Shown here one piece after another: positions 17,041 through 30,045 of a stretch of 64,000 bases of DNA. The DNA is taken from positions 2,604,001-2,668,000 of the forward strand of contig NZ_QCXS01000002.1 of the NCBI RefSeq assembly GCF_003260015.1, read 5' to 3'. The notes under the pieces were generated by a model. The model did no database searches. It saw only the letters and a program-made list of their open reading frames with translations, and was not told the DNA's origin. The translations under genes and the position numbers were made by a program. Source of the stretch: Nakamurella deserti (GTDB lineage Bacteria > Actinomycetota > Actinomycetes > Mycobacteriales > Nakamurellaceae). Within the stretch, counting starts at the first letter, position 1. Each line of letters begins with the position of its first letter.

Positions 17041-17619
17041 TCACTGAGGCCGGTCGCCGAGGCCGATGTCGGCCCGGCTCAGGACGCTGCGGTAGGCGAT
17101 ACCGGCCGCTTCGAACACGCCGGCCGCCTCACCGCCACGGTCGAGGATGGTCGCCACGCCGATCACCTCGGCCCCGGCCTCGCGGACGGCGGTGACCGCG
17201 GTCATCGGCGAACCGCCGGTCGTGGTGGTGTCCTCGACGACGAGCACCCGGCGGCCCCGTACGTCGGGGCCCTCCACCTGGCGTTGCATGCCGTGGCCCT
17301 TGGCCGACTTGCGCACCACGAAGGCGTCCAGGGGCCGGCCGTCGGCGTGCAGCATGGCCGTGGCGACCGGGTCGGCGCCGAGCGTCAGGCCGCCGGCCGC
17401 GGCGAAGTCCCAGTCGGCGGTGAGCTGCCGCAGCAGTCGTCCGACCAGCGGCGACGCCTCGTGGTGCAGGCTGATCCGACGCAGGTCGACGTAGTAGTCG
17501 GCCTCCCGTCCGGACGACAGGACGACCCTTCCGTGCACGACGGCCAGCTCGGCGACGAGCGCCGCGAGGCGCTGCTTGGCGGTGGGATCGACCGCGGGGG
17601 CTTCGGTGGGAACACTCAT
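17041..17619 (-). CDS. pyrE: Orotate phosphoribosyltransferase
   Basis: A 192-residue enzyme of pyrimidine synthesis that converts orotate and PRPP to orotidine 5'-phosphate. The PRPP-binding loop is visible as VLVVEDTTTTGGSPM near residues 125-139, with VVRKSAKGHG near 100-109 supplying the catalytic Lys residues and SSGREADYYVDLR near 35 at the N-terminus. Length is normal. Its neighbours are not pyrimidine genes: an SDR ends 26 bp upstream and a TrmH methyltransferase follows directly, a layout I have seen in other actinobacteria. Confidence 0.95.
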   Translation of the reverse strand: MSVPTEAPAVDPTAKQRLAALVAELAVVHGRVVLSSGREADYYVDLRRISLHHEASPLVGRLLRQLTADWDFAAAGGLTLGADPVATAMLHADGRPLDAFVVRKSAKGHGMQRQVEGPDVRGRRVLVVEDTTTTGGSPMTAVTAVREAGAEVIGVATILDRGGEAAGVFEAAGIAYRSVLSRADIGLGDRPQ

Positions 17620-17645
17620 CAGGACAGCCTGTCACAGGCCGGCGG

Positions 17646-18452
17646 TCACTCCCGCGCCCCGTAGACGGTCCGGCTGAGGACCCGCACGAGCGGTCGCGGC
17701 AGTACCCGGGTGACGCCGACGAGGGTCTTGTACAGCGGCCCCGGCACGCAGATCAGCCGGCCCCGCCGCAGATCGGCCAGCGATCCGGCGACGACCGTGT
17801 CGACCTCCGAGTAGGCCACCGCGGGGACCCGGCCGAGGGCGATCCCGGCGCGGTCGTGGAACTCGGTGTGCACCAGGCCCGGGCACAGCGCCTGCACCCG
17901 CACGCCGGTGCCGCGCAGCGTCATCGCCAGCCCCTCGGTGAACGCCACCACCCAGGCCTTGGACGCGGCGTAGCTCGCTCCGGGGTTCGGGAAGAGCCCG
18001 GCCACCGACGCCACGTTGACGACCGTCCCCTCCCGGCGGGCGGTCATCCCCGGCAGTGCGGCGTGCGTGAGGGCGAGGACCGCGGTGACGTTCAACGCGA
18101 GCTGGCGCTCCAGCTCCGCGGGTGACACCGCGGAGAACGGCCGCCCCAGCCCCATTCCGGCGTTGTTGACCAGCGTCGCCACCGGACGGCGGGGGTCACC
18201 GAGTCGCTGCCGGACCCGGTCCCTGCCCTCGGGGGTCGTGAGATCGGCCACCAGGACCTCGACGTCGGGCGCCCCGGCAGCTCGCAGGTCCGCTGCGGCG
18301 GCCGCGAGCCGCGCGCCGTCCCGGGCGACGAGGACCAGCCGGTCGCCGCGGGCGGCGAGAGCGCGGGCGTAACCGGCACCGATACCGGCCGTCGCGCCGG
18401 TGATCAACGCGGTGGGCGGGCCTGCACCATCCGGCGCCGGGAGCGGGGTCAT
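17646..18452 (-). CDS. SDR family oxidoreductase
   Basis: A 268-residue short-chain dehydrogenase. The NAD(P) motif TGATAGIGAGYARALA is near residue 15, NNAGMGLG near 96, catalytic Ser in VASVAG near 145 and YAASK near 159. The C-terminus has VGVTRVLPRPLVR, a hydrophobic end often seen in membrane-associated SDRs acting on lipids or ketoacyl chains. ATG 18452 gives the family's usual length. It heads a minus-strand group with pyrE 26 bp downstream. Substrate unknown. Confidence 0.9.
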   Translation of the reverse strand: MTPLPAPDGAGPPTALITGATAGIGAGYARALAARGDRLVLVARDGARLAAAAADLRAAGAPDVEVLVADLTTPEGRDRVRQRLGDPRRPVATLVNNAGMGLGRPFSAVSPAELERQLALNVTAVLALTHAALPGMTARREGTVVNVASVAGLFPNPGASYAASKAWVVAFTEGLAMTLRGTGVRVQALCPGLVHTEFHDRAGIALGRVPAVAYSEVDTVVAGSLADLRRGRLICVPGPLYKTLVGVTRVLPRPLVRVLSRTVYGARE

Positions 18453-18718
18453 CGCCCGACCGTACCGAGGGAGCGCGCGGGACGGTGTCCGGGCGGCGGC
18501 GACCCGATGGCCGGCAGGCGTCGCGGGCACGTACGGCTGGCGTCCGATCGTGGGTGGCGATTCACCGACAGGTGAGTGGGGATGCTCGCCACGACTACGC
18601 TGGTCGGACCGGGCCGGTCGTCGGGTCCGCGGCGCGCTGCCGACGGGCGCCGACGGATCACGACAGCCGGCGGGCCGTCCGGGTCGCTGTCGAATGATCC
18701 GAGGTGGGGAGGTGGCGG

Positions 18719-21014
18719 GTGACGACCTCCGGCGCTGCGACCACCGACATGGGATTCGACGAGGACGCCGACGACGACCTCGCCGGCTGGCAGGCCGATC
18801 CGTCGCCGCAGCACCCGCACATCGCGCTGCTGCTGGGCGGCAGCATCCTGATCGTGGTGCTGGCCTGCGTGCTGCCGCTGTTCGTGGTGGAGAACGTGCG
18901 TCCCGGCATGCACCAGGCCGGTCTGATGCTCACGGTGGTGGTCGCTCTCAGCTGCGGACTCGGGCCGTTCCTGACCCACCGACTGCAGAACACCCGCTAC
19001 GTCGTCTGTGCGCTCGTCGTCCTCGACCTGATGCCGCTGACCTTGGCCACGTCGCTGAAGGACGACTCCCCCGTCCGTCAGTGGACCTCGCTGCTGCTGA
19101 TCCCGGTGCTCATCTCCGCGGCGACCCTGAACCGCCGGCTGTACGTGGCCCAGCTGGTCGCCGGGTGCCTCGTCGGCATCGCCGTGATGGTGATCCGGGC
19201 CCCCGGCGTCGAGGAGGGACTGCTGACCTGCGTCGGCTGCACCTTCCTGATCGTCGTGTGCGCGAGCCTGGCGCGCCAGGACCGGACCGCCCTGGACGTG
19301 CGGTTCCGGCAGTGGCTGCGCCGCTCCCGGCGGGACGAGCTCACCGGGCTGCTCAACCGCCGGGGCTTCGTCGCCGGGTTCCCGCAGGTCCGGCGGGAAT
19401 GCGTGGACAGCGACGTGCCGATCGGCATCGTGATGATCGACATCGACCACTTCAGCCGGCTCAACGCCGTCCACGGCCACGCGTACGGGGACGCGGTGCT
19501 GCGCGACCTGTGCGCCCTGGTGTCCGAGCTGCCCGAGGTGGCGGAGGGCATCGTCGCCCGGATCGGCGGTGAGGAGCTGGTCGTGGTCGTGCCCCGGCCG
19601 GCCGGGACCACCGCGGTGGCGTTGCGGGAGGCGCTCGCCCGGTCGTCGCTGCATCCCGGACTGACGGTGAGCATGGGCATCGCCGACGCCGACCCCCGCA
19701 GCTGCACCGACATCGACGCCATGTGGCGACTGGTGCACCTGACCGACGCCGCGATGTACCGCGCCAAGCAGGAGGGCCGCGATCGGATCGCCCGCGCCGA
19801 GCCCGGCGCCGGCGGTGGGCCCGACACGCCGCCCGGCGCGCGCGGGGACGGTGAGGCGGACCGGACCGGCACCCGGCCGGTGCCGCCGCACTGGGGTCCC
19901 CGGCCTGTCGGTCCGGCGCTGCCCACCGGCGGCCCGGACGAGACCGGCTGCCCGGACGCGGTCGGCGACGACGCCGGCGACGGCCGGCTGTTCGGCGCCT
20001 ACTGCCTGGTCTTCGCCGCCATCGGCCTCTGCGCCCTGCTCATCCCGGTGGCCGTGGACCGCGGGTCCGACTGGTCGACGGTGTTCGCCGCCGGGCTGGT
20101 CGCGATGGCCGTGCTCGGTGCCGTCGCCGTCGGACGGCGTCAGCTGGCGCCGCCGCTGCTGGTCGGGGTCATCTGCGTGGTGATCGAGGTGAGCACGCTC
20201 AGCGCGGTGCTCGCCACCGGTGACCTGGAGCACCGGCTGATGATCATCAGCGTGCTGACGGTGCCCGTCCTGGTCTCCGCGCACGCCATGCCCCTGCCCT
20301 GGCTGGGTGGTCAGATCCTGCTGGTCTTCGTCGGGGTCGGCATCGCCGCGACCAGCACCGCCGACACCGTCGACGCGGAATGGATGCACCGGACGTTGAG
20401 TCAGGCGGCGGTGCTGTGCGCCGCCCCCGGGGTGTTGTTCTGGCTGCGGCAGCGGCGGGAGCGGGCGAACACCCGGCTCCGTCGACTCGCCTCGATCGAT
20501 CCGCTGACCGGGGTGCTCAACCGCACCGGGCTGGAGCACCACGTCATCCGCGGCACCACGGGCGGCGACGTGCGGATCCTGACGTTCGACGTGGTGGGGT
20601 TCAAGTCGCTCAACGACACCTACGGCCACGTCTTCGGCGACGAGGTGCTGGTGCACGTCGCCCGGGCGCTGACCACCGCGGTGGCCACCACGCTGCCCGC
20701 CGACCGGACCGGCGGGACGGCACCGCCGGATCCGGTCGTCGGCCGGACCGGCGGCGACCGGTTCGTGGTGGCCGGACCCGAACCGCTGGACCCGGCGCTG
20801 CCCGGCCGGATCGCCCGGACCCTGCAGACCTTCCCCGCCGAGGTGGCGGTGGCCACCGGTGAGGCCGTCGGCCCGGTGCGCGACGCCGCCGGGTTCTGGG
20901 CGCTGATCGCCACCGCGGAGACGACCATGGTCCGGCCGGCGGTCTCCCGGCGGCCCGGCACCGGCGGGATCACCACCGGGCGCGGGCGGACCCGGACCGC
21001 CGGACCGGGGCCGG

Positions 21015-21025
<11 letters not shown>
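18719..21025 (+). CDS. Membrane protein with two GGDEF modules
   Basis: A 768-residue protein made of two similar halves. Each half has about five to six membrane helices followed by a GGDEF domain. In the first (about residues 195-360) the active-site motif is intact as GGEEL, with DIDHFSRLN and HGHAYGDAV. In the second (about residues 590-745) the motif is GGDRF, and the last third of the domain is short, so it is probably inactive or regulatory; its FDVVGFKSLNDTYGHVFGDE segment is well kept. The protein likely makes cyclic di-GMP from GTP. GTG 18719 has GGGAGG 6 bases upstream. Its 3' end overlaps the convergent clpB end by 11 bp. I see no gene or riboswitch in the 266-bp leader. Confidence 0.88.
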
Positions 21026-23624
<2,599 letters not shown>

Positions 23625-23687
23625 GAGCCTCTCGGTCAGGTGTGCGGTGGTTCGTGGAGCCCGACCTGAGTGTCGATCGGGCGTTAA

Positions 23688-23708
23688 GTTGAGTGTACTC
23701 GACTCATG
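23688..23708 (-). promoter_or_regulatory. HAIR-like HspR operator of clpB
   Basis: GTTGAGT-N7-ACTCATG matches the HAIR consensus CTTGAGT-N7-ACTCAAG at 12 of 14 positions, 64 bp upstream of the clpB start. The same element, in almost perfect form, precedes dnaK at 48156. HspR bound here should repress clpB until heat stress titrates it. Confidence 0.85.
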
Positions 23709-23847
23709 TTCCGAAGGCCAGAGTTCTATGCCCCGACGGGGACCGGAGTACCCGCGCGGACGGCGTGTCCGGCGGTGTCGTCCTGCCGACACCGCCGCGC
23801 CCGGGGAGCGCTTGCTGTTTGCCGTGCGGACGCTGTAGCAAGAACCG

Positions 23848-25413
23848 ATGACCGCTTCCGGCATGTCCCGTCACCAGGAGATCGAGGTCAAGCTCGAGGC
23901 GGGCAGCGACTTCTCGATGCCCGACCTCCGCTCCGTCCGGGGGGTCGCCGCGGTCTCCGCACCGGTCGTGCACGAACTCGACGCCACCTACCACGACACC
24001 GCCGAGCTCGACCTCCTGCAGTCGCGGATCACCCTGCGCCGCCGGGTCGGCGGCAAGGACCAGGGCTGGCACCTGAAGCTGCCGGGGACCGGGCCCGGGT
24101 CGTCCTGGGTCGGCAGCAGCAACCGCACGGAACTGGCGTTCCCACTGGGCGACGAGCTCCCCGACGAGCTGGCCGACCTCATCCGCGGCGTCACCCGCGG
24201 GCGTCCCGTGGTGCCGGTCGCCTCCATCCGTACGCGGCGGACGGTCGTCGAGCTGCTGGACGCCGACGGCACCGGCCTGGTGGAGCTCGCCGACGACGCC
24301 GTCGAGACCGAGGTCCTCGGTGAGGTCGGCGTGGCGCGCGGCGCCGGTGGCCCCACGGCCTGGCGGGAGCTGGAGGTCGAGCTGCTCAGCGGGGACGAGG
24401 ACACCGTCCGGTTGGCCGCCGCCCGGCTGACCAAAGCGGGCGCGCGGACGGCGAAGTCGCCGTCCAAGCTGTCGTCCGCGCTGGCCGCGGGCGGCCGGGC
24501 GCCCGCGCGCTCGGTCCCGGGTGGCCCGACCCCCACCCGTCGCAGCCGCGCCCAGGACGTGGTGCTGCGGGGACTGGCCCGGCACCGCGACGCGCTGGTC
24601 GTCGCCGACGTGGGGCTGCGCCTCGGCGCACCGGAGTCGCTGCACGCCAGCCGCGCTGCGGCACGGCGGCTGCGCAGTTCCCTGACGGTGTTCCGCGCGC
24701 TGTTCGACCCGGACCAGGTCGACCGCCTCCTCAAGGGGCTGCGCGCGATGGACAAGGTGCTGCAGCCGGTGCGCGACAACGACGTGCTCCTGACCCGGCT
24801 CACCACCGAGATCAGCGAGGAGCCGGCCGAGTTCGCACAGCCGGCCGAGGTGCTGCTGCGCCGGGCTCTGGCCGACCGCAACGCCGCGGCCTGGGAGCAG
24901 GTCGAGCACTGGCTGTCCCGCCCGCAGGCCGTGCGGCTGCTCCAGCGGCTGGACGCGTTCCTGGCCGATCCGCCGCTGGACGCCTCCCAGCAGGGTCAGG
25001 CGGGCCGGCTGCTGCCGGCGATGATCGCCGCCGCCTGGAGCCGGGTCCGCAAGCTGGCCGATGTGGCGCTCGCCGACCCGGAGGACGTGCGGGCGCTGGA
25101 GCGGGTGCGGCGGGCGGCCAAGTCGGTGCGCTACGCCGCCGAACTCGCCGGCACCGCGCTCGGCGACGCGCCCATCGTGTTCGCCGCCGCCGTGGAGGAG
25201 ATCCAGGAGGTGCTCGGTGAGCACCGCAACGCGCTGCTGGTCGGCGAGTTCCTGGTCGCGCTGGCCGCCGACGTGCGCACCTCCGGGCGGGCCGGCTTCC
25301 TCTACGGACGGCTGCACGCGGTCGCCGACTCCAACGTGCTGTCCGCGGTCGACGACTTCGCCGACGCCTGGGACCGGGCCGACGACGGGGAGCTCATCAG
25401 CTGGCTGCGGTGA
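23848..25413 (+). CDS. CYTH and CHAD domain protein
   Basis: A 521-residue protein. The N-terminal CYTH (triphosphate tunnel) domain shows the diagnostic EIEVKLE at residues 11-17, then LDATYHDT, LRRRVGG and LELEV-like acidic and basic strands to about residue 205. The C-terminal CHAD domain, from about 235 to 515, is a helical bundle with regularly spaced His and Arg (HASRAAARRLRS, RDNDVLL, RRAAKSVRYAAEL). CHAD domains bind polyphosphate and CYTH domains hydrolyse or bind triphosphates. The protein probably associates with polyphosphate granules. It is divergent from clpB. Confidence 0.92.
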   Translation: MTASGMSRHQEIEVKLEAGSDFSMPDLRSVRGVAAVSAPVVHELDATYHDTAELDLLQSRITLRRRVGGKDQGWHLKLPGTGPGSSWVGSSNRTELAFPLGDELPDELADLIRGVTRGRPVVPVASIRTRRTVVELLDADGTGLVELADDAVETEVLGEVGVARGAGGPTAWRELEVELLSGDEDTVRLAAARLTKAGARTAKSPSKLSSALAAGGRAPARSVPGGPTPTRRSRAQDVVLRGLARHRDALVVADVGLRLGAPESLHASRAAARRLRSSLTVFRALFDPDQVDRLLKGLRAMDKVLQPVRDNDVLLTRLTTEISEEPAEFAQPAEVLLRRALADRNAAAWEQVEHWLSRPQAVRLLQRLDAFLADPPLDASQQGQAGRLLPAMIAAAWSRVRKLADVALADPEDVRALERVRRAAKSVRYAAELAGTALGDAPIVFAAAVEEIQEVLGEHRNALLVGEFLVALAADVRTSGRAGFLYGRLHAVADSNVLSAVDDFADAWDRADDGELISWLR

Positions 25414-25477
25414 CCGGTGCCCGGCGCGGCGGCGCCCCAGGGACGGCGGTCGCCGCGCCCGGGGAGGCGCCGCCGGG

Positions 25478-26482
25478 TCAGTCCCGGGTGGCGAAGGCCG
25501 CGTCGAAGGCGCTGTCGGGAGCCTCGAACGCCAGCGAGCGGACGAACTCCAGCGCCTCCGGGGCGCCGAGCAGCCGGTCCATCCCGGCGTCCTCCCACTC
25601 GACCGAGATGGGGCCGGCGTAGCCGATGGCGTTGAGCATCCGGAACGCGTCCTCCCACGGCACGTCACCGTGGCCGGTGGAGATGAAGTCCCACCCGCGC
25701 CGCGGGTCGGCCCAGGCCAGGTGCGACCCCAACCGGCCGTTGCGGCCGTTGCCCATCCGCTTGCGGGTGTCCTTGCAGTCCACGTGGTAGATCCGGTCCT
25801 TGAAGTCCCACAGGAACGCCACCGGATCGATGTCCTGCCAGACCATGTGGCTCGGGTCCCAGTTCAGGCCGAACTCGGGCCGGTGTCCGATCGCCTCCAG
25901 GGTGCGCACGGTGGTCCAGTAGTCGTAGGCGATCTCGCTGGGGTGCACCTCGTGGGCGAAGCGCACGCCGACCTCGGCGAAGACGTCCAGGATGGGGTTC
26001 CACCGGTCGGCGAAGTCCCGGTAGCCCGCGTCGATCGCGTCCTGGGACACCGGCGGGAACATCGCCACGTACTTCCAGATGGCCGAGCCGGTGAAGCCGA
26101 TGACGGTGTCGACGCCGAGCGCCGCCGCGAGCCGCGCGGTCGCCTTCATCTCCTCGGCGGCCCGCTGCCGGACGCCCTCGGGATCGCCGTCGCCCCACAC
26201 CCGGTCGGACACGATGTTGCGGTGCCGCTCGTCGATCGGGTCGTCGCACACGGCCTGACCCTTGAGGTGGTTGGAGATGGCGTGCAACGTCAACCCGTGC
26301 CGCTCCAGCAGCTCGAGCCGGCCTCGGACGTACTCGGCGTCGTCCCACCGGTAGGGATCGAGATGGTCTCCCCAGCAGGCGATCTCGAGACCGTCGTAAC
26401 CCCAGCCGGCGGCCAGCCGGGCCACCTCCTCCAGCGGCAGGTCGGCCCACTGGCCGGTGAACAGGGTGATGGGTCGGGTCAT
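25478..26482 (-). CDS. Sugar phosphate isomerase/epimerase (TIM barrel)
   Basis: A 334-residue protein of the AP-endonuclease-2/xylose-isomerase-like TIM-barrel family. Likely metal ligands are in [10 protein letters not shown] (Glu/His), NWDPSHM (Asp/His), YHVDCKD and VEWEDAG (Glu). The N-terminus [30 protein letters not shown] is typical. It would isomerise or epimerise a keto-sugar or inosose. It is the last gene of the ABC transporter operon, 76 bp after the Gfo/Idh gene, so it should act on the same imported compound after oxidation. The start ATG 26482 is preceded by GAGGAGCACC. Confidence 0.88.
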   Translation of the reverse strand: MTRPITLFTGQWADLPLEEVARLAAGWGYDGLEIACWGDHLDPYRWDDAEYVRGRLELLERHGLTLHAISNHLKGQAVCDDPIDERHRNIVSDRVWGDGDPEGVRQRAAEEMKATARLAAALGVDTVIGFTGSAIWKYVAMFPPVSQDAIDAGYRDFADRWNPILDVFAEVGVRFAHEVHPSEIAYDYWTTVRTLEAIGHRPEFGLNWDPSHMVWQDIDPVAFLWDFKDRIYHVDCKDTRKRMGNGRNGRLGSHLAWADPRRGWDFISTGHGDVPWEDAFRMLNAIGYAGPISVEWEDAGMDRLLGAPEALEFVRSLAFEAPDSAFDAAFATRD

Positions 26483-26558
26483 GGTGCTCCTCGTGTGCGC
26501 GTGGCCCCGTCGTCGTGGACGCGTGGGCCGGAGGTCGGATCGGCGGTGCCCTGACGGG

Positions 26559-27707
26559 TCAGACGGTGACCCACGAGTCACCCGCGGAGCTGCGCTCGAC
26601 GGCGTCGAGCACCCGCTGCACCTGCAGTCCGTCGGCGAAGCCGGGAGCGGGCGGCACGCCGTCGGCGATCCCGGTCAACAGGTCCACCACCTGGTGGGTG
26701 AACGGGTGTTCGTAGCCGAGACCGTGTCCGGGCGGCCACCAGTGGCCCACGTAGGCGTGGACCGGCTCCGTGACGACGATGCGGCGGAACCCGGCGGTCG
26801 CGGGATCGTCGGCGCCGTCGTGGAAGTGCAGGACGTTCATGTCCTCGAAGTCGAAGGCCAGTGATCCGAGGGAGCCGTTGATCTCCAGCCGAATGGCGTT
26901 CTTGCGGCCGAGAGCGAAGCGGCTGGCCTCGAAGACGCCGAGCGGGCCACCGTCGAAGGTGGCCAGGAACGCGGCGGCGTCGTCGACGGTGACCTGGCCG
27001 CGGGTGGTGGTCCCGGGCACGGGCCGCTCGTCGACGAAGGTGGTGAGGCGCCCGGTCACCGAGGTGATCCGCTGTCCGGTGATGAACTGCGTGAGATCGA
27101 CGATGTGGGCGCCGATGTCGCCGAGTGCACCGGAGCCGGCACGGGACTTGTCCAGCCGCCAGGTGAACGGCGACTCGGGGTCGGACAGCCAGTCCTGGAG
27201 GTACTGGGCCCGGATGTGACGGATCGTGCCGAGTCGCCCCTGCTCGACCAGCGTCCGCGCCAGCTGGATGGCCGGTACCCGCCGGTAGGTGAAGCCCACC
27301 ATGGCGACCGTGCCGAACCGAGCGGCGGCCGCGGCGGCGGCCGCGGTCATCCGCTCGGCCTCCTCGACCGTGTTGGCCAGCGGCTTCTCGCACAGCACGT
27401 GCTTGCCGGCCTCCAGCGCGGCGATGGCGATCTCGGCGTGCGTGTCGCCGGGCGAGCAGATGTCGACGAGGTCGACGTCGTCCCGGCTGAGCAGTGCGCG
27501 CCAGTCCGTCTCCACCCCGTCCCAGCCCAGCTGCGTCGCCGCCGCGGTCACCGCGGAGCGGTCGCGCCCCACCAGGACCCGCATCCGGGGGTCCACGGGG
27601 AGGTCGAAGAAGCGGGGGGCGGTCCGCCAGGCCTGGGAGTGTGCCGCCCCCATGAAGGCGTAGCCGATCATGCCGACACCGAGGGGTGCGGGCGGGGTGC
27701 TAGTCAT
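26559..27707 (-). CDS. Gfo/Idh/MocA family oxidoreductase
   Basis: A 382-residue NAD(P)-dependent sugar or inositol dehydrogenase. The Rossmann motif [16 protein letters not shown] is near residue 11, the family motif CEKPLA near 101 has the catalytic Lys, and [16 protein letters not shown] near 195 holds the conserved catalytic region with Asp and His. ATG 27707 (MTSTPPAP) is chosen over an ATG 30 bases upstream because GGAAAGGACCC precedes it. Its place between the binding-protein gene and an isomerase gene indicates oxidation of the transported sugar or polyol. Confidence 0.92.
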   Translation of the reverse strand: MTSTPPAPLGVGMIGYAFMGAAHSQAWRTAPRFFDLPVDPRMRVLVGRDRSAVTAAATQLGWDGVETDWRALLSRDDVDLVDICSPGDTHAEIAIAALEAGKHVLCEKPLANTVEEAERMTAAAAAAAARFGTVAMVGFTYRRVPAIQLARTLVEQGRLGTIRHIRAQYLQDWLSDPESPFTWRLDKSRAGSGALGDIGAHIVDLTQFITGQRITSVTGRLTTFVDERPVPGTTTRGQVTVDDAAAFLATFDGGPLGVFEASRFALGRKNAIRLEINGSLGSLAFDFEDMNVLHFHDGADDPATAGFRRIVVTEPVHAYVGHWWPPGHGLGYEHPFTHQVVDLLTGIADGVPPAPGFADGLQVQRVLDAVERSSAGDSWVTV

Positions 27708-27775
27708 GCTGGGTCCTTTCCGGTGGCGTGCGGGCACGGGCCCGGCGGGAGGAGGTCCCGCCGGGCCTGGCCGGA

Positions 27776-28894
27776 TCAGGACTCGAAGGCGGTCGGCAGG
27801 TACTGGTCGACGTTGTCGGCGGTGACGACCGGCGCGAACAGCTGAATCGTGCGGGGCACACCGGAGGACTGCAGGTCACCGAGGTTGGCGTTCTGGACGA
27901 TCAGGCGGGCCAGCGAGACGCCGTCCGCAGCCTGGGTGGAGGGGTACACGACGGTGGCCTTGACCACGGAGTCACCGGCCTTGATGAGGTCCATCATGTT
28001 CTTCGAGCCGGCCCCGCCGACCATGAGCATCTCGCTGCGGCCCGCGTTCTCGATGGCGGCGAGCACGCCGACACCCTGGTCGTCGTCGTGGTTCCACAGG
28101 GCGTCGATCTTCGGCGCGGCCTGCAGCAGGTTCGACGTCGCGGTCTCGCCGCCCTGGACGGTGAAGTCGGCGGCGACCCGGTTGGAGACCGACAGACCGC
28201 AGTCGCCGAGCGCGTCGGCGAAGCCCTTGCTGCGGTCCTGGGTCAGCGGCAGCGAGTCGATGCCGGCGACCTCGGCGATGACGGCATCGGGGTTGTCACC
28301 GAGCTGGCTGCAGATGTAGGTGCCGGCGCTGACGCCCATGCCGTAGTTGTCGCCGAGCACGGTGGTGCGGGCGGCGAACGGGCTGGTGAACTCCCGGTCG
28401 ACGTTGATGATCGGGATGCCGGCGTCCATGGCGCGGGTCGCCACCTCGGTGAGGGCCGCCCCGTCGAACGGCAGCAGCACGATGGCGTCCACGCCGTCGT
28501 TGATGAACGTCTCGATCTGGCTGATCTGCAGGTTGACGTCGTTGGTGGCCTCGGCCTGCCGCAGCTCCACGTCGGGGTAGGTGGCGGCCTCGGCAACCGC
28601 CGCCTTGGTGATGGCACCCATCCAGCCGTGGTCGGCGGCCGGCGCGGAGAAGCCGATGACCACCTTCTCGCCGGTGGCGGGGGCACCGGCGGACCCCCCA
28701 GCGGTGCCGGCCGGTGCGGAACCGGTGCCGGTGCCGGTGCCGGCGGGGGCACTGGACGAGGTCGCCGCCGGCGCGGAGGTGGTGGACTCCTCGGCCGCGG
28801 TGTTGGACGTGCAACCGGCCAGAACCAGGCCGGTCAGGGCGGCGGCGACCACGATGGGGGTGGTGACGCGGCGACGGGCACGACGTACGGACAT
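27776..28894 (-). CDS. Sugar ABC transporter substrate-binding lipoprotein
   Basis: A 372-residue periplasmic-type binding protein (type 1 fold, ribose/RbsB class). The N-terminus has Arg residues, a hydrophobic stretch and lipobox LVLAGC near residue 27, followed by a long Ser/Thr/Ala/Gly linker to about residue 68. The mature domain begins KVVIGFSAP and contains NDGVDAIVLLPFDGAAL, INVDREF and LWNHDDDQGVG. It is anchored outside the membrane and passes a monosaccharide or polyol to the permease. It lies 104 bp after the permease gene in the same operon, spacing that often allows extra expression of the binding protein. Confidence 0.93.
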   Translation of the reverse strand: MSVRRARRRVTTPIVVAAALTGLVLAGCTSNTAAEESTTSAPAATSSSAPAGTGTGTGSAPAGTAGGSAGAPATGEKVVIGFSAPAADHGWMGAITKAAVAEAATYPDVELRQAEATNDVNLQISQIETFINDGVDAIVLLPFDGAALTEVATRAMDAGIPIINVDREFTSPFAARTTVLGDNYGMGVSAGTYICSQLGDNPDAVIAEVAGIDSLPLTQDRSKGFADALGDCGLSVSNRVAADFTVQGGETATSNLLQAAPKIDALWNHDDDQGVGVLAAIENAGRSEMLMVGGAGSKNMMDLIKAGDSVVKATVVYPSTQAADGVSLARLIVQNANLGDLQSSGVPRTIQLFAPVVTADNVDQYLPTAFES

Positions 28895-28998
28895 CGACTT
28901 CTCCTCAGGACGGAACGTGCGGTGACGGAACGGATCTGGACGCGACGAACAGGACCTGCGAGGTGACGCAGGCCGACAGGGCGGGGACGGCGGCGGCG

Positions 28999-30045
28999 CT
29001 ATTTGCGGGGGTGCGCCCGGACGACGAAGCGCTGCTGGAGCAGCACGGCGATGACGATGATGGCGCCCTTGGCCACGGACTGCGCCGAGATCGACATGTT
29101 GTTGATGGTGAACAGGTTCGTCAGCAGGGTGAAGATCAGCACCCCGAAGACGGTCCCGACGATGGTGCCGCGACCCCCGACGAGCAGGGTGCCGCCGACG
29201 ACCACCGCGGCGATGGCGTCCAGCTCGTACAGCTGACCGTGGGTGGAGCTGCCGGACGTGGTGCGGACGAGCATCATCACGGCGGCGATACCGGCGGTGA
29301 GCCCGGCCAGGCCGTACAGGTACATGGTGTGCCGCTTGACTTTGATACCGGCCAACCGGGCGGCCTCGGGGTTGCCACCGACGGCGACCGTGCGACGGCC
29401 GAACGTGGTGCGGTTCAGCAGGAACCAGCCCGCGACGGCGACGAGGGCGAAGATCCAGACCAGCTTCGGGACGCCGATGATGTTGCCGCGGAACGCCTCC
29501 AGGAACGGCCGTACGGTGACCACCTGGGTCTGCCGGTTGGAGATGATCTCGGCGACGCCGCGGGCGGCGACCATCATGGCCAGCGTCGCGATGAAGGCGA
29601 CCACGTTGCCGTAGGCGATGATCACCCCGTTGATGAGGCCGGCGACGATGCCGACGGCCAGCGCGCTGCCCACCATCACGATCCAGTGGACGTCACCGGC
29701 CATCGTCTGGGTGGCCAGGGTCGAGGCCCAGATGGTGGCCAGCCCCAGTACCGACCCGACGGACAGGTCGATCCCACCGGCGGTGATCACGAACGTCATC
29801 CCGACGGCCAGCACCCCGATCACCGACGCCAACCGCAGCACGGTGAGGATGTTGTCGATACTGGCGAACCGCTCGCCGCCGGTGATGACCCCGACGATGC
29901 ACAGCAGCACCAGTGCGACGACCAGACCCAGGTTGCGGCCGACCGACCCACTGAGCAGCCCGCCGCCGGACCGGTCCGGCTTGGCGGGCGACGAATCCCC
30001 GCCTGCGGCGGTGGCTTTCGCCACCGAGACCTTCTGCTCGCTCAC
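28999..30045 (-). CDS. Sugar ABC transporter permease (RbsC type)
   Basis: A 348-residue permease with about nine to ten membrane helices after a 30-residue polar N-terminus. The BPD-transp-2 family signature is clear: GMTFVITAGGIDLSVGSVLGL near residue 81, GNVVAFIATLAMM near 147 and GGNPEAARLAGIKV near 230, ending VVVGGTLLVGGRGTIVGTVFG. It forms the membrane channel with the RbsA-type ATPase, whose stop it overlaps by 4 bp. Confidence 0.94.
   Translation of the reverse strand: MSEQKVSVAKATAAGGDSSPAKPDRSGGGLLSGSVGRNLGLVVALVLLCIVGVITGGERFASIDNILTVLRLASVIGVLAVGMTFVITAGGIDLSVGSVLGLATIWASTLATQTMAGDVHWIVMVGSALAVGIVAGLINGVIIAYGNVVAFIATLAMMVAARGVAEIISNRQTQVVTVRPFLEAFRGNIIGVPKLVWIFALVAVAGWFLLNRTTFGRRTVAVGGNPEAARLAGIKVKRHTMYLYGLAGLTAGIAAVMMLVRTTSGSSTHGQLYELDAIAAVVVGGTLLVGGRGTIVGTVFGVLIFTLLTNLFTINNMSISAQSVAKGAIIVIAVLLQQRFVVRAHPRK

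Noticed and set aside
18453-18718. Cyclic di-GMP riboswitch before the GGDEF gene
   Set aside because: I looked for the GEMM-type conserved blocks and tetraloop-receptor pattern and saw none.
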